Part shown: positions 52,143-61,602 of the stretch, piece after piece
Position numbering within the stretch: position 1 is the stretch's first letter
Layout of the letters: every line of letters begins with the position of its first letter
The notes under the pieces: model-generated
What the model was told of the DNA's origin: nothing
What the model saw: only the letters and a program-made list of their open reading frames with translations
Database searches by the model: none
Made by a program: the position numbers and the translations under genes
NCBI GenBank assembly: GCA_964411985.1
Contig: CAYPNF010000021.1
Location: 62,001 to 126,000, forward strand
Direction of reading: 5' to 3'
From: CAYPNF01 sp964411985
Lineage (GTDB): Bacteria > Verrucomicrobiota > Verrucomicrobiia > Limisphaerales > J093
Length of the DNA: 64,000 nucleotides

Positions 52143-55100
52143 TTTCGAGAAGTCGTTGGCCAATCGAAGGGATCGGAGGCCAGGATGAATTCCCGCTCAG
52201 CCGTTTGGGCTTCCTGAGCCCCCGGTTTGGCCGTCGCTCGCAACGTGTAAATGCCCGCCGGAAGCGGAGCGGTTTCGAAATGGCCCTGCAAGAGTCCAGG
52301 CTCGGGTTTGCCTGCTTGCTCGGAGACGACCTGATTGCCCACCAGGAATTGAACATGGATTCGATCAATTCCCGGCGCGGCACTGACTTTCCAATGCAGC
52401 CTCTCGCCAATGTAGTATTCATCGAGCGACGTCGATATCGACAATGCCGGCTCCTCAATCACCTGGAGCGAGATGTCGTCGATATAGAAGAAGGAGTTGC
52501 GGGCCGACTCAACCTCAGGGACCGCAACCCACGTGTGAATGTCCACGCTCTGGAGGTCGGGACTCAGGCGGCCCTGGGTTTCAAAATGGTTCCAGGAGGC
52601 AGGGTCAGTGACACCCCCGCGATAGTAAAAACCTTCGCCCGGCCCATCTTTGAGAGTCTGACGCAAGCCGAGGCCCGGCACCGTTTGCCCGCCACCCAGT
52701 CTCATCCAGTAGCCGACCTGAAAGCGTTTTCCGCGCAGGCTCCTGACCGTCTCAGGATCGAATCCCACGTTGACCACAAGCCAGCGAGCGTCGCGTCCCG
52801 TCGCCGTTGGGTCGGCGACTTTACTCAGGTCCCATTTCAACGAGCACCGGCCGGAGTGTGCCGCCTCGTCCGTCACGATCAACGCTCCGGCGGGTTTTTC
52901 GTCCGCTTTCGGATAACCCAGGTTATAGCGCCCCGGAGGAGTGCCGTCAGCGTGGGACGCTTCCTCGAACGAAGGATTAGCCACAACATTGGAGCCCAGC
53001 CTGGTCGGCGCGGGAGGATTGTCGGCCACGGCCGCGAACGGCAGGGCCAACTGCCGGTCTTTGCGACGTTGCTGTAACGCAAGAATTTCCCGTGCGATGC
53101 GCCAGCGGTATCGCGAAAACGCGAGCGGGCTTTCTATGCCTGGCGCATCGGGATCCAGCAGCGGACGTAACACACGCTCGCCCCGTTCCGCAGCGGCGAC
53201 TTGGCCCTGGGCTTTGGCCCGAGCGATCTGCTCCTGCAGCGTCGCTACATACCGGCAATCGTCGATGCCTTCCCGGCAAAGCTCCCAATAGATCGTCGGG
53301 GTCAACTTGTCGACGCCAGGGAACACCACGTTCCAATCTTTGTGCCCGCCGTCGAAATCGTTAAAAGGGTTGTCTTTGGTGCAATCGAACCCCCAGGCGG
53401 TAGCCACTTCCGCACCGGAGCGCAGAAACTCAAAGCCAGTCATGTTGCGCGAGCCGGTGGTGCTGCCCCCATAAAACATTCCATTGTCGTAGTACCAGAA
53501 AGGATGGCCCTGTTGCGCCTCTTGCAGAGCCTTCTTTCGATTGTAATCCCCATAGGCATAGATTCGCACATCGACGCGGTCGCCCAAACGCTGGACATCG
53601 CCGGCGCCGACGGTGGTGGCGGTTTGGCAGCCCGGCACGGCGTGGACGAAATCGAGCACGTTCTCCGCGAACTGCATGCGGTTTTCGGTCTTATTGTTGC
53701 CTGGCTCATCGATGGGATAGAAATAGATCCGGGGCCAGTTTCGGCGGGCCGCTTCCTCGTGAATATGCCGGACAAGGCCAGTGATCGCCTGGCGGGCTTT
53801 GGGACTGAAGGTACCGGGAACGTGTTTTTTGCCGGGCTCGGCGAATTCATATTCGAAGTTACGGAAAGTGTACTCGCAACCGATTGCCACCGGGGTTGTG
53901 GCGCCGAGCGTTTTCCAATAATCGAGGGTGCGAGCGAGCGCGGAAATATCATACTGGAAACTGCCATCCGGTTTCTCCTTTGCACCGAAATAGAAGTTGA
54001 AAATCGCCAGGTCGAATCCGTGAGCCCGGTAATCGGCCAAATCCGATCGGACCAGCCGGGTCTGCTCCGCCAGCGTGTTGCGTCCCCGGCGTTCCGGACC
54101 ACTCAGGCCGCCCACCGGGGGGAAGCTTTCCAGCCAGGTTCCCCAGTGCCTGTCGCGCGGGCGAGTGAGTTCAAACGGCAGCACGAGCAAGCGGCACTCG
54201 ACGACGCTTGGCGCGGCTTTTGTCGGCCGGATCGTCAGTGGCATCCGGTAGCGCCCAGGCGGCGTATTCGATGGCACATGGACGGTCAGCCACCACTGCT
54301 TGAGCTGCCCTGCTCCGACTGCGCTCGCGCGGCTCTCGGATGGGTCGATCATTTCGGGCACAACCACGTAATTGCCCTTTGCACCCCAGCTACTTTCCCG
54401 CTGCGGCCAGCAACGAACAACCCCGACTTCGACGTTTTCCGGGGCAATCGACTGTTTCGTTTGTTCATCGACGAAGTGGCCGGTTTCGACCTTGACCGGG
54501 CCCAGGTCGATCCGGGCGGAAAGACAAAAGCTGGCCGGCTCATATTCGCCGGGTGTCGCGAACGCCGTCACCGGTTTGCCTATAGCGCTCCGCAAAGGTA
54601 CAAATCCCGGCGTAATCTGCTCTGTATAATGGACTGGAGAAACAACGTAGCCTTTTTGTTGCTCGGCCGGAGTCCATTCCAGCGCCGGATTGGCAGGAAG
54701 GTGCTTCCGCTCCTTCCAATTGGGCAGCTCCGGCGCCGTAAGAAAGAAAATGTCCCGATCCATCTCCGATACCATCTTGGCCAATTCCGGACCTTCCTTG
54801 CCGATGACAAGACCGTTGAGAATCCAGCCGTGGGGCCCTTTGAACTCGATCTTGAGAGTGCCATCCGTCGCTCGCGCCTGAAAAGGCTCCATGAAGACAA
54901 ATGCCCGGCGCGGGATGCGCACGTCCAGTTTCTTCTCCCCGTTCGACCACACCTCAAAGAGTGGTGGGTCCCACTCGGCGTCACTCGCGATGAGCCAGAC
55001 AGTATACTCACCATCGGGCATGGCTGCGTAAAAGGTATTATTGGTTGTGCCTTCGATGAAAGCGCAGGTCAGGTCGGATGTGGTCCGATACGCTCCGTAC

Positions 55101-55372
55101 ACGCTGGCCGTATATTCCTCCTTCGGGAGGACGATCTCAGAACCGCCCCGGTCAAAGGCCTCCAAGGTCTGCGTCGATTCAAAGCCGTACCCCGTTTCCG
55201 CGATGAAAATGTCTTTGACCGTCACCTTGGTAAAACCCGAACGAAGAACTGATTTGGGAGTGCCAAACGCAAAGCGCCTCAGTTCCGGAGTGTTCTCCCC
55301 TCCCCAGCTTCTGGAGTGTGACAGGTTCACCAGAGCCAGAAGAATCAGCATGTGCAAAGACGTTATTCTCAT
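52139..55372 (-). CDS. Large secreted DUF4091 glycoside hydrolase-like protein
   Basis: From ATG 55372 the product has 1077 residues: signal peptide (about 1-20), a beta-rich N-terminal domain with a carbohydrate-binding look (about 30-200), a central part including a catalytic-looking region at about 410-790 with FYPIDEPGNNKTENRMQF and YWELCREGIDDCRYVATL that is typical of DUF4091 proteins, and a C-terminal galactose-binding-like domain (NPSFEEASHADGTPPGRYN, about 840-990) plus a last beta domain. The catalytic role in the family is not established. It is divergent from an MFS gene and precedes the SGNH-like gene. Confidence 0.88.
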   Translation of the reverse strand: MRITSLHMLILLALVNLSHSRSWGGENTPELRRFAFGTPKSVLRSGFTKVTVKDIFIAETGYGFESTQTLEAFDRGGSEIVLPKEEYTASVYGAYRTTSDLTCAFIEGTTNNTFYAAMPDGEYTVWLIASDAEWDPPLFEVWSNGEKKLDVRIPRRAFVFMEPFQARATDGTLKIEFKGPHGWILNGLVIGKEGPELAKMVSEMDRDIFFLTAPELPNWKERKHLPANPALEWTPAEQQKGYVVSPVHYTEQITPGFVPLRSAIGKPVTAFATPGEYEPASFCLSARIDLGPVKVETGHFVDEQTKQSIAPENVEVGVVRCWPQRESSWGAKGNYVVVPEMIDPSESRASAVGAGQLKQWWLTVHVPSNTPPGRYRMPLTIRPTKAAPSVVECRLLVLPFELTRPRDRHWGTWLESFPPVGGLSGPERRGRNTLAEQTRLVRSDLADYRAHGFDLAIFNFYFGAKEKPDGSFQYDISALARTLDYWKTLGATTPVAIGCEYTFRNFEYEFAEPGKKHVPGTFSPKARQAITGLVRHIHEEAARRNWPRIYFYPIDEPGNNKTENRMQFAENVLDFVHAVPGCQTATTVGAGDVQRLGDRVDVRIYAYGDYNRKKALQEAQQGHPFWYYDNGMFYGGSTTGSRNMTGFEFLRSGAEVATAWGFDCTKDNPFNDFDGGHKDWNVVFPGVDKLTPTIYWELCREGIDDCRYVATLQEQIARAKAQGQVAAAERGERVLRPLLDPDAPGIESPLAFSRYRWRIAREILALQQRRKDRQLALPFAAVADNPPAPTRLGSNVVANPSFEEASHADGTPPGRYNLGYPKADEKPAGALIVTDEAAHSGRCSLKWDLSKVADPTATGRDARWLVVNVGFDPETVRSLRGKRFQVGYWMRLGGGQTVPGLGLRQTLKDGPGEGFYYRGGVTDPASWNHFETQGRLSPDLQSVDIHTWVAVPEVESARNSFFYIDDISLQVIEEPALSISTSLDEYYIGERLHWKVSAAPGIDRIHVQFLVGNQVVSEQAGKPEPGLLQGHFETAPLPAGIYTLRATAKPGAQEAQTAEREFILASDPFDWPTTSRK

Positions 55373-55398
55373 CGATATTCGATTGGTTCTGGAGGCGG

Positions 55399-55483
55399 AA
55401 CGATATGGCGAATCCGTCGCGGCTGCTCGTAGCCGGAAAGACAGAGGTCGCGGGCTTCGCAGCAGGATTCCGAACATATCGTT
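55399..55483. promoter_or_regulatory. Long inverted repeat in the divergent DUF4091/MFS promoter region
   Basis: AACGATATG and GAATCC (55399-55407, 55410-55415) pair with GGATTC (55465-55470) and CATATCGTT (55475-55483): 15 bp split by a small internal loop. Read on plus, the right arm runs straight into TTTTTGC. It may be an operator pair for both genes or an attenuator-like hairpin in the MFS leader. Confidence 0.4.
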
Positions 55484-55574
55484 TTTGCAATGTCAAGACT
55501 CGACAGACTCGATCGTTTTTGGAATCGACATGCACCGCTGACTTGTTTAAGAAGCACGCAGCAATCATCCACCT

Positions 55575-56840
55575 ATGAGGCAAGACCGCTGGCTACGCAT
55601 CATTCCGGTCGCGCTGATCATGTACACGATTTCGTACATCGATCGCACGAATGTTTCCCTGGCCTTGGATCCGCAGATCTCGAACATGATGAAGGATCTG
55701 TTGATGAACGATGAGCTGAAGGGGCAGGCGGCGGGCATTTTCTTTTTCGGCTATCTCCTGCTGCAGGTGCCGGGTGGGCATCTGGCAAGCCGTTGGAGCG
55801 CGAAGAAACTCGTCTCGATCTTTCTCGTAGCTTGGGGCGCGGCGGCGGTGGCCTGCGGCATCGTACAGACCTACCGGCAATTCGAGGCTGCCCGTTTCTT
55901 GCTGGGGGTGGCGGAAAGTGGCGTCTTTCCCGCAACATTGGTACTGCTCGCCAACTGGTTTCCGAAATCGGAACGTGCCAGGGCCAACGCCTACTGGAGT
56001 CTTTGCCAACCCCTGGCGGTGGCCGGCTCAGCCCCCATCACGGGCTGGTTGCTTGGGCATTACGGCTGGCGAACCATGGTGGTCCTGGAAGGCGCCCTGC
56101 CCTTCATCTGGTTGCCCATCTGGTGGTTCTTTATCAGCGACCATCCGCGTGAGGCGAAATGGATCACCCCGGAGGAGCGCGAGCACTTGGAGACGACGCT
56201 CAAGAAAGAGGCGGAAGAGCTGGAGCCGGTCACCCCGATTCCGCTATGGAAGGCTTTGTTGACTCCCACGGTGTTCATCATGGTCATCGTGTATTTCCTG
56301 CAGAACTGCTCCGCCTACGGTTGCATGTTCTTTCTCACCAGCGGACTGAAGAACCCTGCCCACCAATTCAGCGGAACGCAGTATGGCATTCTCTTTGCGA
56401 TCCCGTACGCCTTTGCGGGAGTCATGATGATTCTGAACTCGTGGCACTCGGACAAGACCCAGGAACGCCGCGGCCACGTCACGGTTGCGTACGCCATTAG
56501 CGGCGCGAGCCTCATTCTGAGTGTGCTGGTGGCACCCTACTCGTTTTGGGGTTCCTACGCATTGCTGTGCTTGTCCATTCCCGGTCCGTTCGCAGGGCAA
56601 GCGCCGTTCTGGGCCATCCCTTCCGAAACCATGCCTCGGAGCGTGATGGGCTCGGCGATGGGCCTCGTGAACGCCATCGGGAACCTCGGAGGGTTCATAG
56701 GCCCGTATGTGGTGGGCTACTTGAAACAACGGACCGGCAGCATAACCCTGCCCTTCATTGTCCTGGGAACCGGCATGCTGGTGGCCGGTGCTCTGGCCTT
56801 GCTCCTGCCCAAGGCCAAAGTGGGTAAGCCAGGTGCCTGA
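55575..56840 (+). CDS. MFS transporter (anion:cation symporter-like)
   Basis: The 421-residue product has twelve hydrophobic segments. The TYIDR motif appears as TISYIDRTNVSLAL in the first helix, the G-x-x-L-x-D/R-x-x-G-type loop as HLASRWSAKKL, and a long central loop EREHLETTLKKEAEELEP. This is typical of the ACS family that imports sugar acids such as hexuronates or galactonate. Its neighbours (DUF4091 and SGNH proteins, broken oxidoreductase) support a carbohydrate-derived substrate. Confidence 0.93.
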   Translation: MRQDRWLRIIPVALIMYTISYIDRTNVSLALDPQISNMMKDLLMNDELKGQAAGIFFFGYLLLQVPGGHLASRWSAKKLVSIFLVAWGAAAVACGIVQTYRQFEAARFLLGVAESGVFPATLVLLANWFPKSERARANAYWSLCQPLAVAGSAPITGWLLGHYGWRTMVVLEGALPFIWLPIWWFFISDHPREAKWITPEEREHLETTLKKEAEELEPVTPIPLWKALLTPTVFIMVIVYFLQNCSAYGCMFFLTSGLKNPAHQFSGTQYGILFAIPYAFAGVMMILNSWHSDKTQERRGHVTVAYAISGASLILSVLVAPYSFWGSYALLCLSIPGPFAGQAPFWAIPSETMPRSVMGSAMGLVNAIGNLGGFIGPYVVGYLKQRTGSITLPFIVLGTGMLVAGALALLLPKAKVGKPGA

Positions 56841-56876
56841 CCCTCAGCCTCTGTTTCCACCAGAAAGGTCCCTTGT

Positions 56877-57242
56877 ATGAAATCGAGCTCTGCTTCTTCC
56901 GCCGGCGAAACCCGACGCGAATTCTTGCGAACCTCCACTCAGGCCATGGCGGGTGCAGCCCTTGCGGCGGCCCTGCCCCGGCCTGGTTACGCGGCGGAAA
57001 GCAACATGATCAAAGTGGCCCTGATAGGCTGCGGGGGACGAGGCACCGGCGCGGTAGCCAACGCCCTGGCCACCAAGAGTGGCCCGATCCAACTGGTGGC
57101 TATGGCGGACGTTTTCCCGGAGCGTTTGCGACGGAGCCATGAGACTCTCAAGGAGGCGAGTACCACGCTTAAGGACGCTCGCTCACCTCACGCCAGTCGA
57201 GCAGGCGGAGCTGGAGTACTTCCCGTCCATTGTAACGGTTGA
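56877..57242 (+). pseudogene. Truncated Tat-type Gfo/Idh/MocA oxidoreductase
   Basis: The frame starts as a normal exported oxidoreductase: Tat signal (TRREFLRTSTQ, 13-23), then IKVALIGCGGRGTGAVANAL as Rossmann start and VAMADVFPERL. After about residue 95 (TTLKDARSP) family similarity stops, near 57170, which is exactly the stop codon of recJ. The rest runs on antisense to recJ and ends at TGA 57242. The EKP motif and the whole catalytic domain are missing, so it is a remnant. It is the third gene of the MFS set, 36 bases after it. Confidence 0.85.
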
Positions 57243-58896
57243 TCTCGGGGACACAGGCTAAATCGAACGAGCCCGATGGAAAAGGCTGGCCTGCGCCGTT
57301 CCACCAGACCACACCTGACTGGACGCACCCGTCAGAAACCTCGAAACGCAAGTGCTGTTGGTCCCGACCCATCCGCTTGGGAACTCCAACCAACGTTAGG
57401 CTCGGGACAACCACTTGCACTACAGGGTTGCCCTGGCCGAATGGCTGCAAACGCTCAAAGTCCAGAACGGTCTTGAGGGTCAAATCGGAGAGAGGAACCA
57501 GAGTGTCCAGGCGAAGGGTCGGCTTCAGCACCTTTCCCGCAAGGCGGCTGGCTGCGAGCCGATTCAAGCGGGCCCGGAACTCATCAACCCGCTCCGGCCT
57601 CATGGTCAACCCTGCAGCCATGGCGTGCCCACCATGGCGAACCAGGCAATCGCCGCATTCAGACAACGCCGAGGCCAGATCGAAGCCCTCGATGCTACGC
57701 CCGGATCCCCGTAAAAGAGGGCCATCGCCCCCCAGGATGAAGGTGGGCCGGTAGAACTCCTGAAGAACCCGCGAAGCGACGATCCCAACCACGCCGATAT
57801 GCCAGGAGGGATCGGCCTCGACCACCACGTAGTCCCGGGAAGGATCGAATCCACCGTGTAACCGATCGATCACCGCGGCGGCGATGCTCCGCTCGATTTC
57901 CTGGCGCTCACGATTCCGTGCATCCAAGTCGGAGGCGAGACGTCGCGCCCGGGCGGGCTCAGGCGTCAGCAACAGGTCCAAAGCCGCCGAGGCTGTTTCC
58001 AAACGGCCCGCTGCGTTCAAGCGAGGTGCAAGTTGGAACCCGACTTCGAACGTCCCAATCGTCCCTTTGGTCCGCGAGATCTCCTTCAGCGCCACCAAGC
58101 CAGGTCGTTGCGATAGATTCAGGTTCTTGAGCCCACAAGAAGCTAGTATGCGGTTCTCGCCGGAGAGCGGCACCAGATCGGCAATCGTACCTAGTGCCAC
58201 CAGATCGAGCGATGCCCTGATGTCCCGCTTGCAGGCGGCATCCACGCCGAGCGCCCTGCCATGTTTTACGAGCGCATGAGCCAGCTTGAACGCCAGCCCA
58301 GCAGAACATAGGTCCCTCATCCCTGCGTCCCCGCTTGCGGAAAGACGAGGGTTCACAAGCGCACAGCACCGAGGCAGCACAGGATCGAGCTCATGATGGT
58401 CCAGGACCACAACATCCACCCCGGCTTTCCCCAACCGGTCGATGGTATCCACGGCGGTAGAACCGCAATCCACGGCCACCAGCAGACGAGATGGGCAAGT
58501 CTGCAGACAACGGTTGGCAGCATCCCACGTCAGCCCGTAGCCTTCCTCAAACCGATCAGGGATGAAACACCGGCAGGAAATGCCGAGTGCCTGAAAGTTC
58601 TCATACAGGATCGCAGATGCCGACACCCCATCGACATCGTAGTCACCAAAGATCGTAACCGGCTCTTGCCGTTCGCGAGCTTCCCAGAGTCGGGCCACCG
58701 CAGCCTCCATGTTCGGAATCGTCTCCGGAGCACTCAGATCGCGAAGACGAGGTTCCAGGAATCGTTGGGCGCTGGCGAGGTCATCGAGTCCGCGGTTCCT
58801 CAAGCATCGCATGAAATGCGGCGACAAATCCCCGAGATCGGCCAGCGCTCCCGCCCCTTCCTCCCTCGCTTCAGCCAGTTTCCAGACGGACTTCAT
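57169..58896 (-). CDS. recJ: Single-stranded-DNA-specific exonuclease RecJ
   Basis: RecJ degrades single-stranded DNA 5' to 3' in recombination and mismatch repair. The 575-residue product has motif I FGDYDVDGVSASA (Asp85-Gly90), the VAVDCGS segment, the DHH motif in VVVLDHHELDP, and GLAFKLA. Motif V to VII lie near RSIEGFDLASAL and RHGGHAMAAG. The C-terminal OB-fold is complete, so the truncated gene beside it did not damage recJ. It overlaps terC by four bases. Confidence 0.97.
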   Translation of the reverse strand: MKSVWKLAEAREEGAGALADLGDLSPHFMRCLRNRGLDDLASAQRFLEPRLRDLSAPETIPNMEAAVARLWEARERQEPVTIFGDYDVDGVSASAILYENFQALGISCRCFIPDRFEEGYGLTWDAANRCLQTCPSRLLVAVDCGSTAVDTIDRLGKAGVDVVVLDHHELDPVLPRCCALVNPRLSASGDAGMRDLCSAGLAFKLAHALVKHGRALGVDAACKRDIRASLDLVALGTIADLVPLSGENRILASCGLKNLNLSQRPGLVALKEISRTKGTIGTFEVGFQLAPRLNAAGRLETASAALDLLLTPEPARARRLASDLDARNRERQEIERSIAAAVIDRLHGGFDPSRDYVVVEADPSWHIGVVGIVASRVLQEFYRPTFILGGDGPLLRGSGRSIEGFDLASALSECGDCLVRHGGHAMAAGLTMRPERVDEFRARLNRLAASRLAGKVLKPTLRLDTLVPLSDLTLKTVLDFERLQPFGQGNPVVQVVVPSLTLVGVPKRMGRDQQHLRFEVSDGCVQSGVVWWNGAGQPFPSGSFDLACVPEINRYNGREVLQLRLLDWREVSERP

Positions 58897-59855
58897 CTAT
58901 CAGATGACCCTGCCTCGGGCGCCCGCGAGGAAGCTCGGTGGCCTGCGATGAGCGAGACGACGATCGAGGTTACAATAACCCCAGCAACAATGGAGAGCGA
59001 AAGCCCGATCGGAATGTGAAAGAAGTCCATGATCAGCATCTTGACACCAATAAACACCAAAACGACCGCGAGACCGTACTTGAGATAGCTGAAGAAGGCG
59101 ATTGCGCCTGCGAGCACAAAATAGAGCGAACGAAGACCGAGAATCGCAAAGACATTCGACGTGAAAACGATGAAAGGCTTGGTTGTCACCGCAAAGATCG
59201 CGGGAATCGAGTCGAGCGCGAAAATCAGGTCCGTGGTTTCCACCATCAGCAGCACCAACGCCAAGGGAGTCAGTGCTCGGTGTCCGCGAAAGACCGTCAT
59301 GAACTTCTGTCCCTCAAAGCTCGGACTCACCGGGAAGAAACGTCGGGCCAGCTTCAACACCGGGTTCTTCTCAGGCTCGATCTCCTCTTGGTCGCCGATC
59401 AGCATCTTGATGCCCGTGAGGACCAGGAAGACGCCGAACAGGTACAAGACCCAATGATAGTTGTTGATCAGTTCTGATCCCAGCCAGATCATCAAGCCAC
59501 GCATGATCAGCGCTCCCAAGATGCCCCAGAAAAGTACGCGATGCTGGTAGGCCGGTGGCACCTTGAAGTACTGAAATACCATCGCGATGACAAAGACGTT
59601 GTCCATCGAAAGTGACAACTCGATGATGTATCCGGTGAGGAACTCAAGGGATTCCTCCCGACCCCGAAGCGGACGCAGGAGGAGGGCAAATCCCATGGCG
59701 AGGGCAAACCAGACTGAGGTCCAGCCCAGGGCCTCGCGGAAACTGATCACGCGGGCCTCTCGGTGAAAAACGCCCAAATCCAATCCCAGCAGCACGAGGA
59801 CTAAAGCCAAGAAGGCCACCCAGTGCCACCATTGTATCTCGATGATCCCAAACAT
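58893..59855 (-). CDS. TerC-family integral membrane protein
   Basis: TerC proteins are membrane exporters, recently linked to manganese and other metal efflux at secretion sites. The 320-residue product has about nine membrane helices with the family acid motifs ELSLSMDNVFV (first) and METTDLIFALDSIPA (second). It is upstream of recJ with a four-base overlap. There is no TerD or other tellurite gene nearby. Confidence 0.95.
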   Translation of the reverse strand: MFGIIEIQWWHWVAFLALVLVLLGLDLGVFHREARVISFREALGWTSVWFALAMGFALLLRPLRGREESLEFLTGYIIELSLSMDNVFVIAMVFQYFKVPPAYQHRVLFWGILGALIMRGLMIWLGSELINNYHWVLYLFGVFLVLTGIKMLIGDQEEIEPEKNPVLKLARRFFPVSPSFEGQKFMTVFRGHRALTPLALVLLMVETTDLIFALDSIPAIFAVTTKPFIVFTSNVFAILGLRSLYFVLAGAIAFFSYLKYGLAVVLVFIGVKMLIMDFFHIPIGLSLSIVAGVIVTSIVVSLIAGHRASSRAPEAGSSDR

Positions 59856-59883
59856 GAATCAGGGGGCACTATAACATAGAAAC

Positions 59884-59926
59884 GCCCCGAGGCTAGCGAG
59901 AGCTATGCTTTCCGCCGTCTCGGGGC
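59884..59926 (-). terminator. Possible terminator hairpin
   Basis: GCCCCGAG (59884-59891) pairs perfectly with CTCGGGGC (59919-59926) around a 27-base interior that can fold further. On minus it follows the Dabb gene stop by 21 bases. The T run after it (GTTTCT) is poor, so termination is only possible. Confidence 0.4.
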
Positions 59927-59947
59927 TTCGACGCCTTTCAGCGAGGC

Positions 59948-60355
59948 TCAGTTCTGGTTGTTGAAATCCAACACGAAGACATCCGCCAAAACCGGCCCCA
60001 CCAGAGATCCAAACGCTTTGTGGTCCGGGTGAACCAGGTACGCATCACGGTCTTTCTCGGATTTGAAAGTGAGGACGTAGCCATGCGTGAAACCCTTGTC
60101 CAGTTTCTCAGGGCTGATGTTGGTGCCCCATTCGAAGGAGACAATCTGGGGAATCTGCTTCTGCAGGGCTGAAAAGGCTTCCTCCACTTTGAGTGTCTGC
60201 GCGCTCGTTGCCTCCGGTTTGAACTTGAACGCCACCATGTGCACTATCTTTCCCCGCTTTGAGCTGCGCACCGCCTTTCCTTTCTCAGCAGCATCAGCAG
60301 GCAACAGGAAAAGAGACAGCGCGAGAACCAAGACCAACCGAAGTAGTTTTTTCAT
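59948..60355 (-). CDS. Secreted Dabb-domain (stress-responsive A/B barrel) protein
   Basis: From ATG 60355 the 135-residue product has a signal peptide (1-22, ending PADAA) and a dimeric alpha/beta-barrel domain: IVHMVAFKFKPEAT, then FEWGTNISPEKLDKGFTHGYVLTFKSEKDRDAYLVHP as two parts (FEWGTNISPEKLDKG, YVLTFKSEKDRDAYL), and HKAF. The His and Phe pattern is that of the Dabb family. The function of exported members is unknown. Confidence 0.9.
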   Translation of the reverse strand: MKKLLRLVLVLALSLFLLPADAAEKGKAVRSSKRGKIVHMVAFKFKPEATSAQTLKVEEAFSALQKQIPQIVSFEWGTNISPEKLDKGFTHGYVLTFKSEKDRDAYLVHPDHKAFGSLVGPVLADVFVLDFNNQN

Positions 60356-60472
60356 GATGTTCAGCGATAATTTAGGCGAGGACAATAGCCCGGTCCTCAC
60401 CAGACTGTCACGGATTTCCCTACCGGGTTGCTCCTGCGGGCTCGTACCGTTACATCGGAGGGACTATTCCCC

Positions 60473-61474
60473 TCAAGGGCGACTGGAGATCTCGAGCATA
60501 CGCTCAATGGGAATGCGTGCCCGGCGAATGATCTCATCGCTCAGTCTCACCTCAGGCTTCAGGTCGTGCATGCAGTCATAGAGCTTCTCAAGTGTATTGA
60601 GCTTCATGTACTTACATTCGTTACAGCGACATTTGTCCGTGGGTGCGGCAATAAAGGTCTTGGATGGACACTCCTTCTTGAGTCGGTGAAGCATGCCAGA
60701 CTCGGTGGCAACGATGAAGGCCTGAGCGGGGTTTTCGCGGCAAAACCGGACCATTTTCTCGGTTGAACAGACCTCGTCGGCAAGCATCCGCACTGCCTTG
60801 GTGCATTCGGGATGAGCGACCACCAGGGCATCGGGATGTTCGCGCCGGATCCGGGTGATGCTCGCATGGGTCCACTCGACGTGGACGTAACAGTTCCCCT
60901 GCCACAGGACCATAGGTCGGCCGGTCTGCTCCATCACCCAAGCCCCGAGGTTCTCGTCCGGAACGAACAGCAGGTCACGGTCTTTTGGAGCCGCTTCCAC
61001 GATCTTCACAGCATTCCCGCTGGTGCAGATCACATCGCTCAGCGCTTTCACTTCGGCACTGCAATTGATATACGCGATGGTGTAGAAGTTCGGATTCGTA
61101 GCTTGGAGGGCCGCCAACTTCTCGGGAGGACAACTCTCCTCGAGCGAACAACCGGCATCTCGGTCGGGAACCACCACCGTGCGGGAGGGACTCAGGATCT
61201 TGGCGGTCTCCGCCATGAAATGCACCCCCGCAAACACGATCACCTCGGCACCGGTCTTGGCAGCCTGCTGGGAAAGACCGAGAGAATCCCCCACAAAATC
61301 CGCCACATCCTGAATTTCCGGCACCTGATAGTTGTGGGCCAGGATGACCGCGTTCAAGCGGGCTTTGAGATCGAGGATCTCACGGGAGAGAGCATCAACC
61401 CGCTCTGGGGGGAGAACGGGGCGGACGGAACCTTCCGGGACTTCGACCTGCGAGCTATTCAAATCAAGACTCAT
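60473..61474 (-). CDS. nadA: Quinolinate synthase NadA
   Basis: NadA condenses iminoaspartate with dihydroxyacetone phosphate to quinolinate in NAD synthesis, with a [4Fe-4S] cluster. The 333-residue product has VILAHNYQVPEIQDVAD, the three cluster cysteines in DAGCSLEESC, in SGNAVKIVEAAP's preceding CTSG, and in CRCNECKYMKL, and HPECTKAVRMLAD. AAGGTGG lies eight bases before ATG 61474. The reading frame extends to 61546 but has no family sequence there. nadB and nadC are not in the window. Confidence 0.96.
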   Translation of the reverse strand: MSLDLNSSQVEVPEGSVRPVLPPERVDALSREILDLKARLNAVILAHNYQVPEIQDVADFVGDSLGLSQQAAKTGAEVIVFAGVHFMAETAKILSPSRTVVVPDRDAGCSLEESCPPEKLAALQATNPNFYTIAYINCSAEVKALSDVICTSGNAVKIVEAAPKDRDLLFVPDENLGAWVMEQTGRPMVLWQGNCYVHVEWTHASITRIRREHPDALVVAHPECTKAVRMLADEVCSTEKMVRFCRENPAQAFIVATESGMLHRLKKECPSKTFIAAPTDKCRCNECKYMKLNTLEKLYDCMHDLKPEVRLSDEIIRRARIPIERMLEISSRP

Positions 61475-61512
61475 ACACTTCCACCTTAGCTGGCCTTCTG
61501 GAAAGCTGCAAC

Positions 61513-61550
61513 AAGACGAAAAACGGTGTCCAGTCGCCCTGGACACCGTT
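61513..61550 (-). terminator. Rho-independent terminator
   Basis: On minus, AACGGTGTCCAG pairs perfectly with CTGGACACCGTT (12 bp, loop GGCGA) and is followed by TTTTCGTC. It lies about 50 bases after the stop of the large secreted protein gene and ends just before the nadA leader. Confidence 0.88.
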
Positions 61551-61602
61551 CTGAAGTCTCGACCGCAGGCGTTTGGAGCGCCTTGGCCTCAGCAAGTTGC
61601 GA

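Noticed and set aside
53201..55252. Very long plus-strand open frame (about 680 codons)
   Set aside because: It lies wholly antisense to the DUF4091 gene, whose domains and signal peptide are clear, and its translation is Arg/Pro-rich with no family features. High GC at third positions explains the open antisense frame.
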